Assembly: GCA_014925825.1 (NCBI GenBank)
Contig: JACGCK010000159.1
Location: 1-64,000, forward strand
Source of the DNA: Pholiota molesta
Lineage: Eukaryota; Basidiomycota; Agaricomycetes; Agaricales; Strophariaceae
Length of the DNA: 64,000 bases
Direction: 5' to 3'
The notes under the pieces are model-generated. The model was not told the DNA's origin and did not search any database. It saw only the letters and a program-made list of their open reading frames with translations. Positions 1 to 11,806 of the stretch are shown here, one piece after another; within the stretch, counting starts at the first letter, position 1; each line of letters begins with the position of its first letter. A program made the position numbers and the translations under genes.

Positions 1-380
1 AGCTAAACCAAAACGGTGAAGCTGAGGCGAATGGGCAGTCGATAAAATACTATCGCACTGTGGAGCTCGAGATAAATCTTTGTTTGAAATAAAATGGAAA
101 AGCGGGTGATATCACCTGGCTCCCATATCATCAGATAGCTGAGTTGCAAGCTCTGGTAATTTATCTGGATTTACTGGGAGTGCATGATATCCATGAGCTA
201 CCCAAGGACAGGGAGTACCTCCTTCCGTAGATCGGGAGATTCAATTATACTCACTGTCCTATGACTATGGCTACTCTTCCGATTCTTCTATAAATTCTTC
301 CGACTTTGACTTTTTGATTCCTCACCCCCACTTCTATTACATACACAAACTTTCCTTGCGACCCGTCGAGCTCAACATCT

Positions 381-1082
381 ATGTCTACGCACGTCCCCGA
401 CCGCGGATGGCCTACCATCGACCATCCAGCCGTCCACCGACTTTCGGCGGACACCATCACCTTCGCCGAACCAGGTGTCGACCCTCGTTTCGCATCTGCC
501 GTCGACACCGTCAGCCGCGCAGAACTGATTGCGCGTTGCGCTTACGACTCCCAGATACGCGCGGCTGCCGATGACACCGTCATCATACCCCTCGAGCCTA
601 CGGGGTACACCTCCCATGCGAAACTCTTCGCGCAGTATGCGACCACTCCGAGCCGTTTCGCCCATTGGGACAAGCCTGAAAGCCGGTACAACCGGTTTGG
701 CGACCACATCACCATTGAGGACTTCTTCCCCGTAGTCGCCAACTCTTCCCCCACCGCGACTTCGTGCGCCGCGACACCTCCTTCCGTTGTCGCCAATACG
801 CGCAAGGCAAAGAAACCCAAATCTAGGCGCCCAGCGCCAATCAACCCTTTGTCTCGGCTCGACACCGCATCTCCGCTAATTCAAGACATGCTGTTTGTCG
901 CCGCTGCCGCGGAAACTCGACGTCGCATGTATGCGGCCACGCACTATGGCCGCCGCCGCGCCCGATCCACCTGCACCCACACCCCACACCACACCGGGCC
1001 ATGCACGGCGTCAATCACTACTGTTCCTGATGATCAGTCCATGGTCATTGATAGCGCGCCGGCGGCGGGCCCTTCCACTTAA
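381..1082 (+). CDS. Unrecognised 233-aa protein, single exon
   Basis: An uninterrupted frame begins at an ATG and ends in TAA at 1080-1082. The composition is clearly coding-like and GC-rich compared with the AT-rich flanks. The N-terminal two thirds (about residues 1-120) is of mixed composition and could fold, with stretches such as FAHWDKPESRYNRFGDH. It is followed by a basic patch (KAKKPKSRRP near residue 143) that could be a nuclear localisation signal, and by a low-complexity Ala/Arg/His tail. There is no signal peptide or membrane segment. I do not recognise the family and assign no function. It lies left of the amplified array and no second copy is visible in the window. Confidence 0.5.
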   Translation: MSTHVPDRGWPTIDHPAVHRLSADTITFAEPGVDPRFASAVDTVSRAELIARCAYDSQIRAAADDTVIIPLEPTGYTSHAKLFAQYATTPSRFAHWDKPESRYNRFGDHITIEDFFPVVANSSPTATSCAATPPSVVANTRKAKKPKSRRPAPINPLSRLDTASPLIQDMLFVAAAAETRRRMYAATHYGRRRARSTCTHTPHHTGPCTASITTVPDDQSMVIDSAPAAGPST

Positions 1083-1444
1083 ACCCCCTTTCGAGCCTCC
1101 CACATTCACATAGGCTTTGCTACACAAACCCTGGAGGGCGGGTGTAACGAATCGATACCCTTTTCGGACTCTATCCATGTTTCTGAGCTCAGACCGCACC
1201 ACACTCCTTTTATTTCATTTTATCTTTGATTTCCATATGCTATTTCTCCACCTCCTACCCCTGTCGCTCCTTAGCTATTTTTACTTTATCTCGTGACTAT
1301 TTACTCGTAGGTATAAAAGCCATGTACGCAGTAGACAGTCGCCCCAGTGAATTCTAAGTCTTTCAATTGTCTTTTTGTTCGCTACCCCGTGTGCCGAAAC
1401 TCCCACCGCAGTCACTACCAGTCACTGCTGTCGCTTTCGTCACA

Positions 1445-1795
1445 CCCATGCACCCCGATTCTCGATTAGTACGACAACAAGTAGACTCCCAAGAGCTCCC
1501 TAGTAGGCCATTTGACTCGTCATTTGTGCCCAAATTAGCAGTAACAAATTACTTAACAATAACTGTGATCATGTGTAAAGGTGCAATTTTCCAGAACAAC
1601 TTGAGAACAACGGTCGTTCTATCTGATCGATGTTGTTTCTAGGCCTCTTGCAATTCACCATGGACCCCGATTACTGAATAGTACAACAACAAGTAGACTC
1701 CCTAGAGCTCCCTAGCAGCCTGCAGGCCAACTGCAGGCCATTTGACTCGTCATTTGTGCTCAATTTAGCAGAAACAATAACTGTGACCATGTGTA
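1445..1795. repeat. Diverged tandem duplication of about 135 bp, offset about 213 bp
   Basis: Two related stretches, about 1445-1575 and 1658-1794, share blocks such as AACAAGTAGACTCCC, CATTTGACTCGTCATTTGTG and AATAACTGTGA followed by CATGTGTA. The second copy carries a small insertion containing a duplicated CTGCAGGCC. No coding frame is shared, so this is a non-coding local duplication. The rest of 1083-1900 holds no gene that I can support. Confidence 0.7.
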
Positions 1796-2089
1796 CACAA
1801 CCTCATCTGGCGAGTTACATTGTGGATATGGCCTTGTATTCTTCGAATCCGGACTTCCATTGTGTTTGAAGTGACAGACCTCAATGCAAGGATGGTCGAT
1901 CTTCAGTGTATATTCTAAGATTCAGAATAACGTTCCCATAGCCACAAAGATGATGCACGTGACTCATTGGTTCAAGTTCATAAAAGCCGTCAACAGAACC
2001 CTTTCTCTCTCAACTCCAATTGCGCACACCCAAGTCCCCACATGTAAGGCGATCTCTGTTTGCCCTTTCCACAGGAGCTGACCAAGACC

Positions 2090-2547
2090 ATGGTTGTTAC
2101 AGGTCATCGTCGAACACTTCACATCCTGCTTTCACAGACGACGGTTATTGGATTATGCCTGCCCCACCGCCGCTATACAAGGCACCTATGCCCGAAAAGC
2201 CCCACAGACGCACACCGCGCTATGTATTTGGCTGGGCATTTACCCATGAAGATCAAGTAGATTTGGCAGACAAGTTTGGCATACCGGAAGACGACGAGCA
2301 CCCGGAGATCGTCCGCATCAGCTGTGCAATGAACAAGCTACTTGACATGCTCCCGGCGAATGTAGGACGCGTCGCTGCGGTGGGGTGTATACGTGATGGG
2401 GAGAAGACTTTTGCGTCATGCATTTACATCGGCAGCAACCTTTCTAAGAAAGAGATCATCAGGGCGCAGAAGGAGAAATTCATCGGGCAGGTTTGGGATT
2501 TGTTAGATACCCATATTGACCCTGACTGGTATGTTCGAATCAGTTAA
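2090..2547 (+). CDS. Small array protein, copy A (140 aa, one short intron)
   Basis: The proposed exons are 2090-2102 and 2138-2547. The ATG sits in an ideal ACCATGG context. The intron would be 35 nt (GTCATC...TTTCACAG) and joins the start to a frame opening with DDGYWIMPAPPPLYKAPMP. The protein then carries a Pro-rich segment, RTPRYVFGWAFTHEDQVDLA, a GIPEDDEHPE acidic loop, CIYIGSNLSKKEI and a C-terminal WDLLDTHIDPDWYVRIS. These blocks are shared by all six copies in the window. There is no signal peptide or membrane helix. I do not recognise the family. An alternative start is the in-frame ATG at 2157 (MPAPPP). Unlike most copies it has no COQ9 gene upstream, so it is the truncated left end of the array. 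Confidence 0.6.
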
Positions 2548-2929
2548 GCCTGTTGACGTTTATGAAATCCATTTCTTGAGCCTACACTTTTGGTTGGGCA
2601 CTGCATATCTCGAACGCAGAATTGCTTATACCTTCGTGTTCTATCTTATTGACTCCTCTTTGTATAATATCGACAAGAAGGGAAAATTCTCGCGCAAGCG
2701 CCTCAACGAAGAGGAAGGGGATATCACGTACTTGTCTTGAGGGCCATGGCTTTGCGTGGCATATAATCATCTACGTCCTTTCTTCTTAGCTTTGACTTGA
2801 CTCTTTGAGTGCTTTCGAAAAGAAATCATTAAAAGTCAGAGTAAATCATATTATATATTGTTCTGTCTATACCAAGGCTATACAAGGAATTTTCTACTAA
2901 CAAAGAGAAAGAAACATTGCATTTCCACA

Positions 2930-5310
2930 CCGCAGATCACTACAAATGCAGTGCTCCATGTATACATGGAGACGGTAATGTGGGCGCCCACTGCGACAAG
3001 CGAGCATCAGGTTCTAGAAGAGCACAATATGAGAAGCATGCTGTGAGTGGGTGCTGTTGGAGTGCTGGACGACGGCGGGCTGGAGAGGGCGGCACGAGCC
3101 CGAATGCGCTGCGCAGGTGTCTGCGAGGTGCTGGCAGCGCCCGCGCTGCCGTCTGCCTCGTCGCCCGTCCGCGCCTCCAGCGTTCTTTCGCCATTGTAAT
3201 TAGTTCACCCGCGCCTCGTTTTGCCAGCCCTCGCGGCGATCCGCGCGCAGCGTGTGCGCGACCGTGTCCGGTACGTCCCAAGAAATTTGTGCCGCCGCCA
3301 ACGCTGACGAGATCTCCGCTCGCCTTCCTGCAGGCCAATGCCGCCACCCAGAAAGAAGGGCTACGAGGGTCCGGCGGCCGATGGGTCTGCAGACGTCGAG
3401 ACAAGCGGAAATGGGTGGGCCAAGGCGTCAGCGGGTGGTACACCGTCCGCGCCGCCGTGCAAGCGCTGGCCATCCATTTCTTAGCTTGCCTAATGCCGCG
3501 GCAACGAGCTCGGAGGTACCGTATACGCGCCCGTGCGCCGTTTGGCGCCCGTCTCGTACGTCCCACTGCCATCCGCGTCGCTAGCGCCTGCGATCGCTGA
3601 GTCGACATCGAGGAGTTTAGTCGAGGGCGAGGGCTGTGGCAACGGTGGGACTCCGCCATCATCGTCTTCGGCTGCCTCGGTCGCCATCCTCCTAGCGCCA
3701 TCCGGTTCGCGCGCACGTCATGCTCAAGCCACACACAGGGAAGACCCGTCCTCTGCTCGTGCACGAGCGTGTCTGATACGTCCGAAGGGGTCCTTGCCGC
3801 CCTCACTGACGATCTCCCTTTATCCCGCAGGGCACGCTGCTGTCCAGGACGAACAACGCACGTGGAAACCGGCTACCAGAGGGCAGGCTCGTCGTCGCCG
3901 ATGAGTCGGCGGGGGCGTCGAGGAGAGCCGAAATGGGTGGGCGCAGGCGTCTAACAGCGCCGTCATCAGGTCCTCCGCAACGTCGCAACAAGCGCAGACG
4001 TGCCGTATATGCGGCCTTGCGTCGTTTCAAAGAGTTGCCGAGGCGAGAGCGAAAGGCGAGCATGGCAGAGACGGGGCTCCGTCCTTGATGTCGTCGTCGG
4101 CTGCTATTCCCTTGCGAATCGTATCACGCGGTAGGTTCGAGGGTTTGGCGGGCACGAATGCCGCTGAGATTGGAGGCTGGAGGAGCTGCCGCGCTGGCAT
4201 AGCCGAGGTAAGTACGAATTCCTAACAAAGCCATGGAACTCACGTCGACTGCCAGCAATCACTACACCTCCCGCGGCATCGAACACAGCGCCTGCTGCAC
4301 TTGCCGTCGTCACCGAAGGCCAAGGCGCTTCGCAGGGTGTTGTTGTCGACTTGGTATATGCACTCCGGCCCCGATGTCCTCTGATCTCGCTGGGTGCACC
4401 TGTGATGGCCTTGCGATGTCCTCGCAATGCCTGAGGCGCAGCGCATAATTCCGATCGCATTCGTGTTGCTGTTCTGGCGTCGAGGAGGCCGAATCTGCGG
4501 ACACCCGCCGCCGGATGGTGTCGCGCTATCCCAGCTTCCCGCGGCAGTGACGAAGCTCGTTGGGGCACGCAGCTACGCTCGCCTGCGCCAGTGTTGGTGG
4601 GGTGCTGTTTGGGTGCAATTGGGTGCTGTCAAAGCTTCCCGCGGCGCTCACAAAGAGCGTTGGGGTACGCTCGCCTGCGCCGGTGTCGGTCGAGCATTTT
4701 CACGGCTTCCGCGGCGTTGATAATGCGTGTCGTGGACCGTGGTACGGATACCTGTGCTGGCATCGGCTGGGCGCTATCTGTCGATGGACTCGACAGCAGC
4801 CCCGCGGCCCTGGCAAAGTGCTCGACCGTCGGCGTGGGCAGAGTCGTCGGCGTGGGGCAGAGTCGCCCCCGCGGCACTGGCAAAGTGCTCGACAGTCGGC
4901 GCGGCTCGGTGGGCAGAGTCATCGGTGTTGGAACTTGGGCAGAGTCGGCGGTGTGGAGGAGAGTCGCTGGCGTGAGGGAAGTCGTGGATGTGGGGCTGCA
5001 TTCGACGTGCAGAGTACGCTGTTCCGTGTAAGTACAAGCAAAAGAAAGTAAGAAGGGAAATACATACTTTTTGAGGATGACGACGACGCGTCATCCACTT
5101 GAAGTTGCTCCCCTCGTGTTCGTTGTCAGTCGTGATGCAATACGCAGGAGCTCGTATTAAAAACCACAAGATCCGGCCCACATCCCCCAAAGGAGGGGAG
5201 GGGCACACGGCTAGGGAGATTGTGGGATGGAGATGGAGGGCGGGATGGCAAGCACAGGCAGTGGCAAGGGTGAATGAGGGTCCGAAATGGACCGGCGGCC
5301 GGCGCGTTCA
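2930..5310 (+). repeat. R module, copy 1 (longest)
   Basis: This GC-rich module recurs five times. On its sense strand it starts near a short open exon MWAPTATSEHQVLEEHN followed by a GTGAGT donor (about 2980-3045). It then holds open segments separated by splice-like signals. One is an Ala/Pro/Ser-rich stretch starting at 3340 (MPPPRKKGYEGPAADGSAD). Another is near 3590-3730 (SRSLVEGEGCGNGGTPP). A third is at 4255-4430 (ITTPPAASNTAPAALAVV) behind a GTAAGT...CTGCCAG pair at 4207-4254. A tandem GTCGAGCACTTTGCCA-type repeat fills 4790-4990. No continuous spliced product could be built. It looks like a host gene or element decaying in every copy. Confidence 0.6.
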
Positions 5311-5528
5311 GCGTCGACCATGCTGTTGATAAAGAACGAGTCGTAAAAGCTAGGACTGCCAACATTCGTTGCTTCCTTACGAGTTGACAGTGAAGACACT
5401 ATTGTCTTGTCTGCTATCAACTTCAGTAATACAATCTTCCAATTCGTCGATTTATGAAAGAACTTGGAATCTAAATGCTCGGTCAATTCGCCCTCTTGCA
5501 TTCTGCGCGTATCGAATTCGACATCAAT
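5290..5528 (-). pseudogene. Relic exon of an unrecognised gene at the module edge
   Basis: Behind an acceptor (CAACTTTTAG) a frame runs on the minus strand from 5528 as IDVEFDTRRMQEGELTEHLD and continues through a hydrophobic-basic stretch to FFINSMVDAE before running into R sequence. A second, more degraded copy of the same sequence lies at about 21886-22105 at the far end of the array. The lack of an identifiable start exon and the decay of the second copy suggest a truncated gene carried along by the duplication. I do not recognise the family. Confidence 0.35.
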
Positions 5529-5981
5529 CTAAAAGTTGGGAGAAATCAAAAGCATCGAACGCGAGCATGGCATGAGCATTGAGCGCTGAGCTGTCAATGC
5601 GGTACAGACGCGGTATTATTTCATATACGACGTAACGCCCTTCGCCCGAAGGATACGAGGTGGAGAAGTTCGGATTAGCGCTTATCGCCCTGTATTGAAA
5701 AGTTGAACCGTGAAGTAATCTAAACCATACCTAAGTAACAGGGACAACCTAGAGAAATCAAAATACAAAGCCTAGCGAAAACGGCAAAAGGTCTCGAGAA
5801 TGAGTTGGCGTATAATCGCTGTATGAAATGGTCCTGCGAAGGGAGATCTAGCGAGCGCCTAATAGGACAGCAATGAGAGATGATCTGTTCTCAAAGACAT
5901 ACATGGTTTTAGCTGTTTATATGGCCTATTATTTAAACGTACCCTCATGGCGTCGAAGGGGTGGTATTGTCATTTTCTGCT

Positions 5982-6910
5982 TCATAGAGGCAGTATTCCC
6001 GAGCTCTTGATAATTCCCTTCCAGCTTCTGACGATGTAATTTGAATACAGGCCGACTTCGTTGAATGTAGATTTGACGTTAGACGAGGTTTCGAGTAGAG
6101 AATCGAGGAAGGCGTAGGCGGTATGTGGAGAGGTGAGTTGGTGGAGTTCTGCAACAGAAGAAATTAGTGTGTATAGAGTGGCTAGCAGTGCTAACCATAG
6201 AGAGACTCGCACCGGCGGCGGCGTAGACAGCGGCAAGTGATGCGCGTCGCGCGTACCACTCCAGCTGTGGAGATATGTGGTGAGATAATTTAGCTCGAAG
6301 AAAGTGCTTCGCAGCGTACCTGTAGGGATTTATCGCCTGTGACGACGCATGCCTCGTCCGCAATCTTCAAAGTATGCTTCATGGCAGGTAATGGGTCTAC
6401 AACATGGAAGCCGGATGACGCCATTAGAGCAAATGCCTAGAATTGTGGATTGAGCAAGAATGTTGATAGATTGAAATTTAGAAAAACGCACTTCAGGAAT
6501 ATGGGGCAGGACAGGCTCATTGTACTCCAGCCTCGCACGCAGCACATCTCGTATCGTCCTTGCTGGGGTCGATCCACCTTCTCCGCCCTTTCGATGTTTC
6601 GCGGACCCAGAAGCCATATGCCTCAACCCATCATTCAACCACGCGTCAATAAGTGTCCGTCGAGCTGCATCTCCTTTTCCAAAGAGTGCGGTAATGGCAG
6701 AGTCAGAGAGGGGCTCGCTATGTGGTTGTGCATTGGAGGTGGAGGGCAGAGAAACGACGGAGCGCGCCAGAGCTTCCCGCGTAAAGCCGTGTGTTTTGAT
6801 TAGAGGAAGGGCAAGTTTGAGAAGATGTGTGCTGCGTTCAAGAAACAGGTGTTACCAGGCTAGCAAAAGCACTAGTTTGAAAGCGAAACGTACCTAGAAT
6901 ACGCCGCCAT
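5982..6910 (-). CDS. COQ9: COQ9, ubiquinone biosynthesis protein, copy 1 (230 aa)
   Basis: COQ9 is a mitochondrial lipid-binding partner of COQ7 in coenzyme Q synthesis. Five exons join in phase: 6910-6894, 6831-6492, 6436-6320, 6264-6213 and 6148-5982 (TGA stop). Family hallmarks are PLIKTHGFTREALARSV (about residues 13-29), SDSAITALFGKGDAARRTLI, RLEYNEPVLPHIPE, ADEACVVTGDKSLQ and the C-terminal helix block WYARRASLAAVYAAAELHQL...NYIVRSWKGIIKSSG. The N-terminus is short for a mitochondrial presequence (MAAYS before the first intron), so targeting may rely on an internal amphipathic helix. It is divergent from small gene B. All splice sites are canonical and the central block is the most family-like with the 20613 copy, so this is a candidate functional gene. 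Confidence 0.88.
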
Positions 6911-7139
6911 CGTTGTGTGTGTCGATGAGAAGGGAATCAGAAATGTGAGAGTTCATTACATACGTTATTGAGACGCGTCTTGCTTGCTTCACGCGTTCCG
7001 TGATCCGTTTGCTTCACCTTCAAGTGCCCTGGCCAAAACAGAACTCTTTCTCTCTCAACTCCAATTGCTCATCGCACACCGAAGTCCCCACATGTAAGCC
7101 GATCTCTGTTTGCCCTTTCCACAGGAGCTGACCAAAACC
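6911..7139. promoter_or_regulatory. Shared divergent promoter between COQ9 and small gene B
   Basis: Only 229 bp separate the two start codons. The sequence is conserved in the other pairs and contains two palindromic ACGCGT sites (6973-6978 and 6991-6996) 18 bp apart. ACGCGT is the MluI cell-cycle box bound by MBF in ascomycete yeasts. Its role here is inference. A CT-rich stretch (TTTCTCTCTCAACTCC) lies on the small-gene side. Confidence 0.6.
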
Positions 7140-7600
7140 ATGGCCGTTACAGGTCATCGTCGAACACTTCACATCCTGCTTTCACAGAAGACGGTTATTG
7201 GATTATGCCTGCCCCACCGCCGATATACAAGGCACCTATGCCTGGAAAGCCCCACAGACGCACACCGCGCTATGTATTTGGCTGGGCATTTACCCATGAA
7301 GATCAATTAGATTTGGCAGACAAGTATGGCATACCGGAAGACGACGAGCACCCGGAGGCCGTCCGCATCAGCTGTGCATGGACCAAGCTCCGTGGCATGC
7401 TCCCGAAGAATGTAGGACGCGTCCGAGCTGCGGTGAATTGTATACGTGATGGGGAGGAGACTTTGGCGTTATGTATCTACATCGGCAGCAATCTTTCTAG
7501 GGAAGAGATCATCAGGGCGCAGAACGAGAAAATCATTGGGCGGGTTTGGGATTTGTTAGATACCCATATTGCCCCTGATTGGCATGTTCGAATCAGTTAA
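7140..7600 (+). CDS. Small array protein, copy B (141 aa)
   Basis: Exons 7140-7152 and 7188-7600, with the same 35-nt intron and ACCATGG start as copy A. It starts MAVTEDGYWIMPAPPP and has the shared core YVFGWAFTHEDQLDLADKYG, SCAWTKLRGMLPKN and CIYIGSNLSREEI. It has one codon more than copy A in the VGRVRAAV loop. It forms a head-to-head pair with the intact COQ9 copy 1. No frame damage is visible. Function is unknown. Confidence 0.6.
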
Positions 7601-7914
7601 GCCTGTTGAAGTTTATGAATTCATCCATTTCTTGAGCCTACACTTTTGGTTGGGCATTGTATATCTCGAACGCAGAATTGCTTGTAACTTTGTGTTCTAT
7701 CTTGTTGACTCCTCTTTTTATAACATCAACAAGCGACAAATCTCGTGCAAGCACCTCAACAAAGAGGAAGGGGATATCACGTACTTGTCTTGAGGGCGTT
7801 CTGGTTTTGAGTGCTTTCGAAAAGAAAGTCAAGTAAATCATACTATATATTGTTCTGTGTATAAAGGAATCCTAGAATCTATTTTATTTCAACCAACAAA
7901 GAGAAAGAAAAAAG

Positions 7915-9062
7915 AAACATTGCATCTCCACACCGCCTCCTCGTATACGCGGAGACGGTAATGTGGGCGCCCGCTGCGACGAGCAAGCATCAGGTGCTAG
8001 AAGAGCACAACACAAGAAGTTCAAGCATGTTGTGAGTGGGTGCCGTTGGAGTGCTGGACGAAGGCGGGCAGGAGAGGGCCACACGAGCCCGAATGCGCTG
8101 CGCATCGATGAGGTGTCCGCGAGGTGCTGGCAATGCCCGCGCTGCCTCTGCCTCGTCCCCCGTCCACGCCGCCGGCGTTCGTTCGCCATTGCAATTTACC
8201 CGCGCATGCAAGTGCTGGCCACCCATTTCTTAGCTTGCGGAATGCTGTGACAACGAGCTCGGGCGTACAGTATACGCGCCCATGCGCCGTTTGGCGCTCG
8301 TCTCGTACGTCCCATGCCATCCGCGTCGCCAGGCAGGCTCGTCGTCGGCCGATGAGTCGGCGGGGGCGTCTGGGAGAGCCAAAATGGGTGGGCGAAGGCG
8401 TCTAATAGCACCGTTGTCATGCCCTGCACACCTTCACAACAAGCACGGACGTACCGTATATGCGGCCTTGCGTCGTTTCAGAGAGTTGCCGAGGCGAGGG
8501 CGAAAGGCGAGCATGGCAGAGACGGGGCTTCGTCCTTGATGTCGTCGTCGGCTGCTATGCCCTTGCGAATCGTATCACACGATAGGTTGGAGGGTTTGGC
8601 GGGCACGAATGCCGTTGAGATTGGAGGGTGGAGGAGCTGCCGTGCCTGCATAGCCGAGGTAAGTACGAATTCCTAACAAAGCCATGGAACTCACGTCGAC
8701 TGCCAGCAATCACCACACCTCCCGCGGCATCGAACACGGCGCCTGCTGCACTTGCCGTCGTCATCGAAGGCGCTTCGCAGGGTGTTGTGGTCGACTTGGT
8801 ATATGCACTGCGGCGCCGCTGTTCTCTAATCTCGCTGGGTGCACCTATGATGGCCATGCGATGTCCTCGCAATGCCTGAGGCGGAGCGCATAATTCCGAT
8901 CGCATTCGTGTTGCTGTCCTGGCGTCGAGGAGACGAATCCGCGGACCCGCCGCCGGATGGTGTCGCGCTATCCCAGCTTCCCGCGGCAGTGAGGAAGCTC
9001 GTTTGGGGCACGCAGCTACGCTCGCCTTGCGCCAGTGTTGGTGAGGTGCTGTTTGGTGTATG
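7915..9062 (+). repeat. R module, copy 2 (internally deleted)
   Basis: The module begins with the MWAPAATSKHQVLEEHN exon and keeps the segments matching about 3880-4340 and 4390-4600 of copy 1. It lacks two internal blocks, corresponding to about 3200-3460 and 3590-3880 of copy 1. It stops abruptly at 9062, where it abuts a COQ9 remnant. It has the same splice-like GTAAGT...CTGCCAG pair (about 8659-8707) but no continuous reading frame. Confidence 0.6.
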
Positions 9063-9099
9063 AAGTCATAATCGTATCCAGGCTGATGCTCAGAAACCG

Positions 9100-9449
9100 C
9101 CTCTGAATACAACGATAAGCTAATTGGGAAATTTTGAAATTTAGGAAAACGCACTCGGAATATGGGGCAGGAGTCATTATAAACAGCATGCAGTACATCT
9201 CGTATCGTCCTCGCTGGGCCTGTTCACGTTCTCCGTCTATTGTATGTTTTGTGGACCCAAAGCTATATGCCACAGAGTCTGAGAGGGGCTCGCTGTGTAG
9301 TGTGCGGTGGGAGGGTGGAGGGGGCGCGCGTAAAGCCGTGTGTTTTGATTAGAGGAAGGGCAAGTTTGAGAAGCTGGAGCTGCGTTTGAAAAATTGTTTT
9401 AAGGCGGAAAAGCATGTTTGAAATGAAATGTACCTAGAGTACGCGCCAT
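9100..9449 (-). pseudogene. COQ9: COQ9 relic with large deletions
   Basis: The minus strand keeps the start (ATG at 9449, followed by a damaged 16-nt first exon), the block LLKLALPLIKTHGFTR, a fragment of SEPLSDS and the end of exon 2 (PHIP-like, then GTGCG). Several internal segments are missing and frames shift. Exons 3 to 5 are absent. It sits head-to-head with the frameshifted small gene C, so both members of this unit have decayed together. Confidence 0.8.
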
Positions 9450-9627
9450 TGTTGTGTGTGTCGATGAGAAGGAATTGTATAGATGTGAGAAAATATCACG
9501 TTATTGAGACGCGTCCCGTCATCGGAAAAGCCGTCAACAGTCCTCGCAACTCCAATTGCTCGTCGCGCACCCAAGTCCCACATGTAAGGCGATCTCTGTT
9601 TGCCCTTTCCATAGGAGCTGACAAACC

Positions 9628-10082
9628 ATGGCCGTTACAGGTCATTGTCGAACACTTCACATCCTGCTTTCACAGACGACGGCTATTGGATTATGCCTGC
9701 CCCACCGCCGCTATACAGGCACCTATGCCCAAAATCCCCACAGGCGCACACCGCGCTTTGTATTTGGCTGGGCATTTACCCATGAAGATCAATTAGATTT
9801 GGCAGATAAGTATGGCATACCGGAAGACGACGAGCACCCGGAATTCGACCGCATCACCCCTGCATGGAACAAGCTACTAGACATGATCCCCGCGGATGTA
9901 GGACGCGTCGCTGCGGTGGGTGTATACGTGATGGGGAGAAGACTTTTGCGTCATGCATTTACATCGGCAGCAACCTTTCTAAGGCACAGATCATCAGGGC
10001 GCAGAACGAGGAACTCATTGGGGAGGTTTGGGATTTGTTAGATACCCATATTGCCCCTAACTGGTATGTTCGAATTAGTTAA
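9628..10082 (+). pseudogene. Small array protein, copy C (frameshifted)
   Basis: The start context, 35-nt intron and most of the core are recognisable (RFVFGWAFTHEDQLDLADKY, CIYIGSNLSKAQI, NWYVRIS). Relative to the other copies three single-base deletions are visible: one in the codons for the Pro-rich LYKAPMP segment (near 9716), one in the following lysine-proline codons (near 9733) and one at GCGGTGGGTG (near 9918). The conserved protein cannot be read in one frame. Confidence 0.8.
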
Positions 10083-10214
10083 AGTGTATCTAGACTATGT
10101 CGTCATTGCTGTCCAAACAATTCGATGCTGCAAGACTCATGATCAGTGTATACAAGGAAATACTATCCTAGAATCTATTTTATTTCTACTACCAAATTTA
10201 AAGAGAAAGAGACA

Positions 10215-11735
10215 TGGCATCTCCACACTGCAGATCACTACAAATGCAGTGCTCCTTGTATACGTTGAGACGGTAATGTGGGCGCCCACTGCGACAAGCG
10301 AGCATCAGGTTCTAGAAGAGCACAATATGAGAAGCATGCTGTGAGTGGGTGCTGTTGGAGTGCTGGACAACGGCGGGCTGGAGAGGGCGGCACGAGCCCG
10401 AATGCGCTGCGCAGGTGTCCGCGAGGTGCTGGCAGCGCCCGCGCTGCCGTCTGCCTCGTCGCCCGTCCGCGCCTCCGGCGTTCTTTCGCCATTGTAATTA
10501 GTTCACCCGCGCCTCGTTTTGCCAGCCCTCGCGGCGATCCGCGCGCAGCTCGTGCATGACCGTGTCCGGTATGTCCCAAGGAATTTGTGCCGCCGGCAAT
10601 GCTGACGAGATCTCCGCTCGCCTTCCCGCAGGCCACGCCGCCACCCAGAAAGAAGGGCTACGAGGGTCCGGCGGCCGATAAGCCTGCAGACGTCGAGACA
10701 AGCGGAAATGGGTGGGCGAAGGCGTCAGCGGGTGGTACACCGTCCGCGCCGCCGTGCAAGCGCTGGCCATCCATTTCTTAGCTTGCCTAATGCCGCGGCA
10801 ACGAGCTCGGACGTACCGTATACGCGCCCGTGCGCCGTTTGGCGCTCGTCTCGTACGTCCCATGCCATCCGCGTCGCTAGCGCCTGCGATCGATGAGTTG
10901 ACAATCGAGGAGTTTAGTCGAGGGCGAGGGCTGTGGCAACGGTGGGACTCCGCCATCATCATCTTCGGCTGCCTCGGTCGCCATCCTCCTAGCGCCATCC
11001 GGTTCGCGCGCACGTCGTGCTCAAGCCACACACAGGGAAGATCCGTCCTCTGCTCGTGCACGAGCGTGTCTGATACGTCCGAAGGGGTCCTTGCCGCCCT
11101 CACTGACGATCTCCCTTTATCCCGCAGGGCACGCTGCTGTCCAAGACGAACAACGCACGTGGAAAGGGGCTATGAGAGGGCAGGCTCGTCGTCGGCCGAT
11201 GAGTCGGCGGGGGCGTCGGGGAGAGCCGAAATGGGTGGGCGCAGGCGTCTAACAGCGCCGTCATCAGGTCCTCCGCAACGTCGCAACAAGCGCAGACGTA
11301 CCGTATATGCGGCCTTGCGTCGTTTCAGAGAGTTGCCGAGGCGAGAGCGAAAGGCGAGCATGGCAGAGACGGGCTCCGTCCTTGATGTCGTCGTCGGCTG
11401 CTATTCCCTTGCGAATCGTATCACACGGTAGGTCCGAGGGTTTGGCGGGCTTGAAGGCCGTTGAGATTGGAGGCTGGAGGAGCTGCCGCGCTGGCATAGC
11501 CGAGGTAAATACGAATTCCTAACAAAGCCATGGAACTCACGTCGACTGCCAGCAATCACTACACCTCCCGCGGCATCGAACACAGCGCCTGCTGCACTTG
11601 CCGTCGTCACCGAAGGCGCTTCGCAGAGTGTTGTTGTCGACTTGATATATGCACTGCGGCGCCGATGTTCTCTGATCTCGCTGGGTGCACCTGTGATGGC
11701 CTTGCGATGTCCTCGCAATGCCTGAGGCGCTTAGC
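10215..11735 (+). repeat. R module, copy 3
   Basis: This copy is close in sequence to copy 1 from the MWAPTATSEHQVLEEHN exon through the ITTPPAASNTAPAALA segment. It ends at about 11735 just after the VMALRCPRNA-type segment, where the 3' flank of the next COQ9 copy begins. It lacks the tandem-repeat tail present at 4440-5040 in copy 1. Confidence 0.6.
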
Positions 11736-11806
11736 TGGTTATACCATCGGTCCGTTATTTGAACGTACCTTCTGGCGTCGAAAGGATGGTATTTGCAATT
11801 TCTGCT

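Noticed and set aside
2940..3806. Minus-strand open frame of 288 codons across R module 1
   Set aside because: Arg/Ala-rich shadow of GC-rich sequence. It is broken in the other R copies and has no start context or family features.
10712..11431. Plus-strand open frame of 239 codons in R module 3
   Set aside because: Mixes frames of several splice-bounded segments and is not preserved in the other modules.
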